Source: Nitrospirota bacterium (GTDB lineage: Bacteria; Nitrospirota; Nitrospiria; Nitrospirales; UBA8639). From it: 7,878 nt of DNA. Location of the stretch: positions 1,527,206 to 1,535,083 of the forward strand of contig CP070628.1 in assembly GCA_020355985.1 (NCBI GenBank), read 5' to 3'. Numbering within the stretch: position 1 is the stretch's first letter; every line of letters starts with the position of its first letter. Under the pieces are notes generated by a model. It was not told the DNA's origin and made no database searches. It saw only the letters and a program-made list of their open reading frames with translations. Shown piece after piece: positions 1 to 6,524 of this stretch. Both the position numbers and the translations under genes were made by a program.

Positions 1-761
1 ACATCAGTCTTAGCTTTTGCCCCCGCCATCCTGGCGACCAATTTCCATCCCTGCTCAATAACGCCTGAAAGAGCATAGGCCGCAAAGACTACAAACAACA
101 TCGCCTGGGGATAGGCCAACACTGCCATAAGAATAAGCACCGCATAGACTAGATAATTGAAATGGTGATGCTCCTGCGCTTTGAGTTCTTTCAAGCTCCG
201 ATAACGAAACGTGCTTACCATCAGAAACGCTAACGAAAGGGTTAAGATAATCCCGAGTATCGGTTTGACGTTCTCCCCTAACGACACAACGTGATGATCA
301 AAGATCACCAGGGTGGCAATGACACCGGCCGCTCCAGGAATTGGAAGTCCCGTAAAGGGTTTCTCATTATTATTGGTGGTCGCCAAGACATTGTGCCGAG
401 CCAAGCGAAGCGCCCCACAGGCCACGAACGCAAACATGACAGCCGCACCCAGCATTTTTGGCGTACTGAGCGCCCAGACAAACACCAACAAGCCAGGAGC
501 CACGCCAAAAGACACGACATCACCCAAGGAATCATATTGTAAGCCAAAGTCACTGGTACTTTTCATGAGGCGAGCCGTTGTGCCATCCAACACATCAAAG
601 ACAATTGCCACAAGAATCGCGATGGCGGCGGCTTCAAAGTTTTCTCCAAACACAAAGAGAATCGAGGCTAATCCACTGAACAAATTCCCCGTGGTCAGGA
701 TATTGGGAATGAGGGAGACCACTCGTCGTCTTCGTGGTTGTTTCATGAAGGTTCTGCGCAT
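1..761 (-). CDS. pssA: CDP-diacylglycerol--serine O-phosphatidyltransferase (PssA, type II), 3' end cut by window edge
   Basis: The reverse strand reads open from ATG at 761 to the window edge: 253 codons, no stop, so the C-terminus is missing. The product is an integral membrane enzyme that joins CDP-diacylglycerol and L-serine into phosphatidylserine and CMP, the first committed step to phosphatidylethanolamine. The CDP-alcohol phosphotransferase signature is complete: D56, then DGTTAR at 59-64, G73, D77 and D81, i.e. DG-x2-AR-x8-G-x3-D-x3-D. The following VSFGVAPGLLVF stretch is typical of the type II PssA family rather than the E. coli phospholipase-D-like enzyme. Several hydrophobic helices follow, and the N-terminus is short and Arg-rich. 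The start is chosen because GGAGG lies 4 nt upstream; a second ATG at codon 6 is possible. The start lies inside the end of psd (19-bp overlap), which suggests translational coupling. The next enzyme of the pathway, Psd, is encoded just before it. Confidence 0.95.
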   Translation of the reverse strand, partial: MRRTFMKQPRRRRVVSLIPNILTTGNLFSGLASILFVFGENFEAAAIAILVAIVFDVLDGTTARLMKSTSDFGLQYDSLGDVVSFGVAPGLLVFVWALSTPKMLGAAVMFAFVACGALRLARHNVLATTNNNEKPFTGLPIPGAAGVIATLVIFDHHVVSLGENVKPILGIILTLSLAFLMVSTFRYRSLKELKAQEHHHFNYLVYAVLILMAVLAYPQAMLFVVFAAYALSGVIEQGWKLVARMAGAKAKTD

Positions 762-1408
762 GGTACCTCCGCTAAGATGGATGATCCGCCTTTGACCTTC
801 GCCCCCACCTGCACTCGAACGGTGCTCGTTTCAGGAAGATACACATCCATCCGTGACCCAAATCGAATGAGTCCAAATCGTTCGCCTTTTTCAACCTGTT
901 CGCCAGGTACCACCCAAGACACGATACGCCTAGCCACCAATCCAGCAATCTGTACACATAAAAACTTTGCGCCATCAGATCGACGCAGCATGAGAACGTT
1001 TTGTTCATTTCCACTGGACGCCTCTGGCTGATCAGCCATCATAAATTTCCCCGGTTGGTAGACCATATCCTGAACGATTCCGGCAACGGGCATTCTATTT
1101 ATGTGAACGTCAAATACATTAAGAAAAATACTGATGCGGACACTTTGCGCTTTCAAATACCTATCTTCAAACTCTGATTCTATGGCAACAACCTTCCCAT
1201 CACCCGGTGAGACAATGACATTCTCTCCAGAGGGAATCGTTCGAGCCGGATTTCGAAAAAACCATACCGTAAAAAGGGTGAAGGTCCCTAACAGACAGGT
1301 AGACCAAACCCCTCCCATCGCCCAAACACCCAGGGTGAGAAGCCCACCAATGATAATAAAGGGAATGCCTTCTTTGGCGACGGGGATATCTTTCGCCCGA
1401 TCAGCCAT
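743..1408 (-). CDS. psd: Phosphatidylserine decarboxylase proenzyme (short form, PSD-A type)
   Basis: This 221-residue protein is the pyruvoyl-dependent decarboxylase that converts phosphatidylserine to phosphatidylethanolamine at the inner membrane. Residues about 16-51 form one or two hydrophobic membrane segments, ending in FFRNPAR. The catalytic core shows SPGDG at 67-71 (Asp70), FDVHINR at 99-105 (His102) and FGSR at 183-186. By family knowledge, self-cleavage between Gly184 and Ser185 gives the beta chain and the alpha chain with its N-terminal pyruvoyl group; the Asp/His/Ser set needed for this is intact. The length fits the short PSD-A family and is well below the roughly 320 residues of E. 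coli Psd. The gene starts 15 bp after ilvC and its stop overlaps the pssA start. The ribosome site before ATG 1408 is weak, so coupling to ilvC translation is plausible. Paired with pssA it makes a complete phosphatidylethanolamine branch. Confidence 0.95.
   Translation of the reverse strand: MADRAKDIPVAKEGIPFIIIGGLLTLGVWAMGGVWSTCLLGTFTLFTVWFFRNPARTIPSGENVIVSPGDGKVVAIESEFEDRYLKAQSVRISIFLNVFDVHINRMPVAGIVQDMVYQPGKFMMADQPEASSGNEQNVLMLRRSDGAKFLCVQIAGLVARRIVSWVVPGEQVEKGERFGLIRFGSRMDVYLPETSTVRVQVGAKVKGGSSILAEVPCAEPS
766..770 (-). promoter_or_regulatory. Shine-Dalgarno of pssA
   Basis: GGAGG on the minus strand sits 4 nt before the pssA ATG at 761 and inside the last codons of psd. It supports the 761 start and means pssA translation is initiated within the psd reading frame. 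Confidence 0.7.
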
Positions 1409-1423
1409 AGGTGATCCGTCTCA

Positions 1424-2536
<1,113 letters not shown>

Positions 2537-3058
2537 TTAGTTCGCTTTCGCAAGCGGTCGGGGTTGGGCTTGCGCGGGACGTGTGGGCTCTCGGCCGATA
2601 GCAATCCGGCCAGTCCGTACCAATTCTTTAATACCAAGCGGTTGGAGTAATTGAATAATGGCTTGGACTTTTCTCACATCCCCCGTCACTTCAATGGTAT
2701 AGCTGGTCGGTGAGGAATCGAGAACACTCGCTCGAAAAATGTCCGCAATGCGTAACGCTTCGGCGCGATCTTCTGGCCGTGTATGCACTTTAATCAATGC
2801 TGTCTCACGTTCCACAAACTCACTTTCACTAATATCCACGACTTTGATGACATCAATGACTTTATTCAACTGCTTCATAATCTGTTCGATAATACGGTCA
2901 TCACCGCTCGTAACAAGGGTCATCATGGAAACTGAAGGGTCCAACGTGGGAGCCACAGAAAGGCTTTCAATGTTAAATCCTCGGCCACTGAATAGACCAG
3001 CCACACGAGATAACGCGCCGAATTTATTTTCCAATGTTAAAGAAAAAATATGTTCCAT
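2537..3058 (-). CDS. ilvN: Acetolactate synthase small (regulatory) subunit
   Basis: The 173-residue protein is the regulatory partner of IlvB; it raises catalytic activity and mediates feedback inhibition by valine. An N-terminal ACT domain covers about residues 1-78 and includes LTLENKFGALSRVAGLFSGR. Asn11, Gly14 and Asn29 match, with the same numbering, residues known to shape the valine site in E. coli IlvH, so the enzyme is predicted to be valine-sensitive. The C-terminal domain, about 85-160, has the family pattern ending in KELVRTGRIAIGRE. A Pro/Gln/Ala-rich tail of about 17 residues (PTRPAQAQPRPLAKAN) extends past the conserved end. The size is close to the usual 160-175. It starts 14 bp after the ilvB stop with only a weak GGGA-type ribosome site, suggesting coupling to ilvB translation and matched subunit output. 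Confidence 0.96.
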   Translation of the reverse strand: MEHIFSLTLENKFGALSRVAGLFSGRGFNIESLSVAPTLDPSVSMMTLVTSGDDRIIEQIMKQLNKVIDVIKVVDISESEFVERETALIKVHTRPEDRAEALRIADIFRASVLDSSPTSYTIEVTGDVRKVQAIIQLLQPLGIKELVRTGRIAIGREPTRPAQAQPRPLAKAN

Positions 3059-3072
3059 GTTCCCTATAATAT

Positions 3073-4848
3073 CTAGGCTGTGAGCACCGTATCGGAATCC
3101 GATTGCACAGCCGTTTTATGCGTGGATTTGGGTTTGTGTAATTCAGGAGGGTCCTTTAACAGCATCTCATGATTACTTCCTCCAGCCGGAATCATAGGAT
3201 AACAATTTTCATATTGATAGACCGGCACATCAATAAACACTGGCCGATCAATAGATAAAGCTTCTTGAATGCCGTCATCCACATCGCTAACCGTTTCAAT
3301 ACGAACCCCAGCTGCCCCATAGGCTTCAGCTAATTTCACAAAATCCGGAACATTATCTAGATAACTGGATGAATATCGTCCTTCATAGAACAGGTCTTGC
3401 CACTGTCGAACCATTCCGTGAAAGCGATTATTGATCACGAACACCTTCACCGGCAATTTTTCAATCACAGCCGTTGCTAATTCTTGCGTATTCATTTGAA
3501 TACTGCCATCTCCAGCAATACACAAGACCAACCGATTTGGAAAGGCTGCTTGAGCCCCCATGGCGGCAGGCAAGCCGAATCCCATCGTTCCCAAGCCCCC
3601 GGAAGTCAGCCAGGTCTGTGGGTTTTTAAGCTTAAAATATTGCGCTGTCCACATTTGATGCTGGCCCACATCCGTGGCTACAATCGGATCACGGTCAGCC
3701 GTTAATTCATACAAGCGGTCAATCAGATATTGTGGTTTAATTTGGGCTTCAGGCTCTTGGGTATATGCCAGTGGATGCTCTTGCTGCCAGGCCGCCAGCT
3801 GATCCCACCAAGGCTTTCGCCGTTCTTTTTGATTCCCATTCACCGTGGCTCGAAGAATATTATTCAGTTCAATCAACACTCGCTTGCAATCACCAACAAT
3901 GGGAATGTCCACATGAATATTCTTCCGAATCGATGTGGGATCAATATCAATATGAATAATTTTTGCGGTTGGACAAAACTCTGCCACTTTCCCCGTCACC
4001 CGATCATCAAACCGCGCACCCACGGCAACCACCAAATCCGAGTAATGCATGGCCATATTCGCCACATAGGTCCCATGCATCCCTAACATACCCAGCGATA
4101 AGGGATGATTTCCCGGAAATGCCCCTAAAGCCATCAACGTCATATCCACGGGGATATGCGTCATTTCTGCCAATTCTTTCACTTCAGCAGATGCCCCAGA
4201 ATGTTGCACCCCTCCGCCAATATAGAGAATCGGCCGTTTCGATTTCATAATCGCATCAGCAGCCTGCTTGATCTTCCACCGACTCCCATCGTAGGTAGGA
4301 CTATAGCCACGGATCGAGACGGATTGGGGATAATGAAACTCTCCTTTATCCATTGAAATATCTTTGGGAATATCGATTAATACAGGGCCGGGCCTTCCAG
4401 TCGAAGCGATATAAAACGCCTCTTTAATAGTCTGGGCTAGATCGTTTACATCTTTGACCAAAAAATTATACTTGGTACAGGGACGGCTCAAACCCGTGTT
4501 GTCAGCTTCTTGAAAGGCATCATTTCCAATCATCCCACTAGGTACCTGTCCGGAAAAACAGACAACTGGAACAGAATCCATATAGGCATCAGCTAACGCC
4601 GTAATGACATTGGTCATTCCTGGGCCTGATGTAATCAAAGCCACGCCAGGTTTTCCCGTCGCTTTGGCATAGCCTTCCGCCATATGCCCGGCCCCCTGTT
4701 CATGACGAGTCAGAATGACACGAATATCCTTTTGCTGATATAGCACATCAAAAATTTTCAAGACCACGCCACCCGGTAAGGCAAAAAGCGTATCGACGCC
4801 TTCGCGTTTTAATGATTCGAGAAAAATTTCTGCACCGGTTAGTTGCAT
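3073..4848 (-). CDS. ilvB: Acetolactate synthase large (catalytic) subunit
   Basis: This thiamine-diphosphate enzyme condenses two pyruvates to 2-acetolactate, or pyruvate with 2-oxobutyrate, opening valine, leucine and isoleucine synthesis. Numbering below counts from a GTG at 4857; subtract 3 for the chosen start. The TPP-activating Glu is in [14 protein letters not shown] (Glu53). The FAD/central domain has [10 protein letters not shown] (280-289). The C-terminal TPP/Mg2+ motif is GDGSIQMN (449-456). [10 protein letters not shown] contains the Trp (486) corresponding to the sulfonylurea-site Trp of plant enzymes. The usual GxPGG motif reads ALPGG. ATG 4848 is preferred because homologues as I recall them begin MxLTGAEIF, and because AAGGTGAG just upstream works as its ribosome site; the GTG lies within that site and lacks one of its own. 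A charged tail of about 25 residues extends past the conserved end. It is the first gene of the ilvBNC-psd-pssA block. Confidence 0.96.
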   Translation of the reverse strand: MQLTGAEIFLESLKREGVDTLFALPGGVVLKIFDVLYQQKDIRVILTRHEQGAGHMAEGYAKATGKPGVALITSGPGMTNVITALADAYMDSVPVVCFSGQVPSGMIGNDAFQEADNTGLSRPCTKYNFLVKDVNDLAQTIKEAFYIASTGRPGPVLIDIPKDISMDKGEFHYPQSVSIRGYSPTYDGSRWKIKQAADAIMKSKRPILYIGGGVQHSGASAEVKELAEMTHIPVDMTLMALGAFPGNHPLSLGMLGMHGTYVANMAMHYSDLVVAVGARFDDRVTGKVAEFCPTAKIIHIDIDPTSIRKNIHVDIPIVGDCKRVLIELNNILRATVNGNQKERRKPWWDQLAAWQQEHPLAYTQEPEAQIKPQYLIDRLYELTADRDPIVATDVGQHQMWTAQYFKLKNPQTWLTSGGLGTMGFGLPAAMGAQAAFPNRLVLCIAGDGSIQMNTQELATAVIEKLPVKVFVINNRFHGMVRQWQDLFYEGRYSSSYLDNVPDFVKLAEAYGAAGVRIETVSDVDDGIQEALSIDRPVFIDVPVYQYENCYPMIPAGGSNHEMLLKDPPELHKPKSTHKTAVQSDSDTVLTA

Positions 4849-4853
4849 GATAC

Positions 4854-4928
4854 TCACCTTTTGATTAAAAGACTGTTGAGATAAAATCCGCGAATAGCAA
4901 CTCGCCTGAGGTTTCCAGCTTTCATCAT
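4854..4928 (-). CDS. Candidate ilvB leader peptide (24 codons), unproven
   Basis: On the minus strand an open frame runs from a tandem ATG ATG at 4928 to TGA at 4854-4856, encoding [20 protein letters not shown] followed by LIKR. Seven of 24 residues are Leu, Ile or Val, including LLI near the end, although it lacks the long runs of classical ilv leader peptides. The TGA is embedded in the ilvB ribosome site (AAGGTGAG) and ends 5 nt before the ilvB ATG, so a terminating ribosome would cover that site. It has no recognisable Shine-Dalgarno of its own, which is the main weakness. A frame of this length can occur by chance. Confidence 0.25.
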   Translation of the reverse strand: MMKAGNLRRVAIRGFYLNSLLIKR

Positions 4929-4986
4929 TTTGAAAATTGGGTCATCAAAGAGGCTTTTTCTTTGTCAAGATAAACGGAAACCCTCA
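4907..4986 (-). promoter_or_regulatory. Structured ilvB mRNA leader: long stem with nested hairpin
   Basis: In the minus-strand transcript GAGGGTTTCC (4985 to 4976) is complementary to GGAAACCTC (4916 to 4908). They give nine Watson-Crick pairs with one bulged G, and a tenth pair 4986:4907. The stem encloses a second inverted repeat, CAAAGA/TCTTTG (4946-4951 and 4959-4964, 7-nt loop). The downstream arm overlaps codons 5-7 of the candidate leader frame, so a ribosome there would disrupt it. No run of U follows the stem, so a simple intrinsic terminator is unlikely. Coordinates are seen directly; the regulatory role is inferred. Confidence 0.4.
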
Positions 4987-5000
4987 AAAATAAATACGTA

Positions 5001-5030
5001 ATCGTAAACCTTGACGTTTTTTTAAGTCAA
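5001..5030 (-). promoter_or_regulatory. Candidate sigma70-type promoter for the ilv operon
   Basis: On the minus strand TTGACT (5030-5025) is followed after 18 nt by TACGAT (5006-5001), which match TTGACA and TATAAT at 5/6 and 4/6. Transcription would begin near 4994 and leave a leader of about 145 nt before ilvB. A perfect TTGACA also occurs at 4968-4963 on the same strand, but I see no good -10 at 16-18 nt from it. Confidence 0.4.
5011..5030. repeat. Dyad TTGAC-N10-GTCAA in the ilvB-bioF divergent promoter region
   Basis: Perfect 5-bp arms lie at 5011-5015 and 5026-5030, with a T-rich 10-bp centre. Each arm is the core of a -35-like hexamer, one per strand, so a protein bound here would touch both promoters. 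Short arms make chance a real alternative. Confidence 0.35.
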
Positions 5031-5040
5031 TAGTCATTGT
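5011..5040 (+). promoter_or_regulatory. Weak candidate promoter for bioF
   Basis: TTGACG (5011-5016, 5/6 to consensus) is followed after 18 nt by CATTGT (5035-5040), only 3/6 to TATAAT. It is the best -35-like hexamer I see upstream of bioF, but the -10 is poor; the true promoter may lie elsewhere in 5040-5100 or use another sigma factor. Confidence 0.2.
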
Positions 5041-5104
5041 AGCAGGGTTTGTGCAATTACGAAATATGAGAGGGAAAGAACCTTGAACCTGTCAAAATCC
5101 TAAA

Positions 5105-5122
5105 ATGAAGACTTTTCATTAA
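5105..5122 (+). other. Five-codon upstream open frame before bioF
   Basis: ATG AAG ACT TTT CAT TAA reads MKTFH and stops 1 nt before the bioF ATG at 5124, in a different frame. Neither start has a clear Shine-Dalgarno. Ribosomes finishing this frame could restart on bioF; it may equally be chance. Confidence 0.15.
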
Positions 5123-5123
5123 G

Positions 5124-6284
5124 ATGTGGGAGAAACACCTTCAAAAATTAGCCCGAGAACATCTCTTGCGAGAAATATCGGTTCTCGACTCTCCTTCGGG
5201 CCCATTGATGTCTTTGAACGGCCAAAACATTCTCCAGTTTGCTTCAAATGATTATTTAGGACTTGCCAATCACGCCAATCTAAAACATGCCGCCTGCAAG
5301 GCCATTGAGAAATTCGGAGTGGGTGCTGGCGCATCCCGGTTAATTTCCGGCACCCTGGCGCCCCATCACAACCTAGAATTGGCCATAGCCCAATTCACCA
5401 ACACCGAGGCTGCACTCACTTATTCTTCTGGGTACACCACGAATCTTGGAGTCATCCCACAATTGGTCAAAACTGGGGGACTTATATTGGCCGACCGTTT
5501 ATGCCATGCCAGCCTTATTGATGCCTGCCGGCTCAGTCAAGCAACCTTACGGGTCTACCGCCACAATGATATGGAACATTTACACTCACTCTTAACAAAA
5601 CGCCCCATCAACCGACCAACCCTTCTCATCACCGAAGGCGTATTCAGTATGGACGGGGATCTTGCATCCCTGCCCCAACTGGTAAAACTGGCAGAGGAAT
5701 TCGAGGCCTTCCTGCTGGTAGATGATGCCCATGGAACCGGCGTGATGGGCCCTACGGGCCGTGGAAGCCTCGAATATTGGGAAGTAGAATCGGCCAATAT
5801 TATCCATATGGGGACTCTCGGAAAAGCCCTAGGCACCAGTGGGGGGTTCATGACAGGGACGCAAGATTTCATCGCCTACCTTATCAATACCTCACGACCT
5901 TTCATCTATAGTACGGCCCCTCCACCAGCCATAGCCGCGGCTGCCCAGGAAGCCATACGCCTCATTCAACAAGAACCCGAACGGCGGGCTCGACTTTGGC
6001 AGAATCGGGAACATATGTATCAAGGGTTAAAGGCCATGGGCTGCCATATGACCAAAACCCAAAGCCCAATCCTCCCAATTATCGTCAATGATCCTAGGCT
6101 GGCGGTTGAGATGAGCCTCGGCCTTCAAAAGAAGGGAGTCTATATCCCAGGCATCAGACCTCCAACGGTCCCCAAAGGAACAAGCCGTCTCCGCATCACC
6201 GTTTCCGCCGAACATTCCATCAAACAGATCGATGCTGCGCTTTCAGCTATTCAACAGGTAGGGCAATCACTCAAAATCCTTTAA
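5124..6284 (+). CDS. bioF: 8-amino-7-oxononanoate synthase (biotin pathway)
   Basis: The 386-residue PLP enzyme condenses pimeloyl-ACP (or -CoA) with L-alanine to 8-amino-7-oxononanoate, the first step of biotin ring assembly. It belongs to the alpha-oxoamine synthase family. Visible signatures are FASNDYLGL (39-47), GVGAGASRLISGT (65-77), His128 in LCHAS (stacks on PLP), VDDAHGTGVMG (199-209, Asp200 and His203), and TLGKALG (231-237) with the Schiff-base Lys234. The C-terminal GIRPPTVPKGTSRLRI (343-358) favours BioF over 2-amino-3-ketobutyrate CoA ligase and 5-aminolevulinate synthase, though substrate cannot be proved from sequence. The length matches E. coli BioF (384). ATG 5124 is the first in-frame start after a stop at 5106, despite a poor ribosome site. 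FIYSTAPPP has Pro where Leu is common. No bioA, bioB, bioC or bioD is in view, so bioF stands apart from a bio cluster here. Confidence 0.93.
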   Translation: MWEKHLQKLAREHLLREISVLDSPSGPLMSLNGQNILQFASNDYLGLANHANLKHAACKAIEKFGVGAGASRLISGTLAPHHNLELAIAQFTNTEAALTYSSGYTTNLGVIPQLVKTGGLILADRLCHASLIDACRLSQATLRVYRHNDMEHLHSLLTKRPINRPTLLITEGVFSMDGDLASLPQLVKLAEEFEAFLLVDDAHGTGVMGPTGRGSLEYWEVESANIIHMGTLGKALGTSGGFMTGTQDFIAYLINTSRPFIYSTAPPPAIAAAAQEAIRLIQQEPERRARLWQNREHMYQGLKAMGCHMTKTQSPILPIIVNDPRLAVEMSLGLQKKGVYIPGIRPPTVPKGTSRLRITVSAEHSIKQIDAALSAIQQVGQSLKIL

Positions 6285-6524
6285 GGTCGATCTCCGGCCG
6301 GCGTTATCTTCCTTGGTTATCCCCCTAACCCCTATCTCCGAACTACGGCCCCAGGGATCAACGCCAAAGAATTGCTGCCATTCAAGAAAATCCGACCTCA
6401 TTCCGACAAGATGAGCAGGAATGCCATAGGTCTACCATCTATGCTGGAGAAGATTTCGTCTCACTGAGGTGAGGATCACACTCTTATACCGAACACAAGG
6501 CAGAGAACTATCGTGGAAACCCTC
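6285..6524 (+). other. Intergenic region between bioF and the kinase-like gene
   Basis: I find no convincing gene in these 240 bp. The frame of bioF stays open after its stop up to TGA 6465-6467, about 60 codons, but it lacks a proper early start and resembles nothing I know. CCGGCCGG (6294-6301) follows the bioF stop without a U run, so no terminator is evident. CTCAC-TGAG-GTGAG (6460-6473) can form a 5-bp hairpin upstream of the next gene. A TTATAC at 6484-6489 resembles a -10, but no matching -35 is apparent. Confidence 0.5.
6460..6473 (+). repeat. Small inverted repeat upstream of the kinase-like gene
   Basis: CTCAC and GTGAG flank a TGAG tetraloop about 50 nt before the start codon. There is no U tract, so it is not a terminator; it could be an operator half-site pair or a leader hairpin, or chance. 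Confidence 0.25.

Noticed and set aside
313..795. Plus-strand open frame of 160 codons opposite pssA
   Set aside because: It lies antisense to a gene with a full CDP-alcohol phosphotransferase motif, has no recognisable domain and a Thr/Pro/Lys-rich shadow composition.
4855..4857. GTG at 4857 as the ilvB start
   Set aside because: It lies inside the sequence that serves as ribosome site for ATG 4848 and has no site of its own; the family start MxLTGAE fits 4848. The difference is only three codons.
4946..4964. CAAAGA/TCTTTG hairpin as an intrinsic terminator
   Set aside because: The stem is 6 bp and A/T-rich. On the minus strand it is not followed by a T run; on the plus strand no gene ends upstream of it that would need termination.
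5555..5872. Minus-strand 105-codon frame opposite bioF
   Set aside because: It is antisense to conserved PLP-enzyme motifs of bioF and shows no domain of its own.
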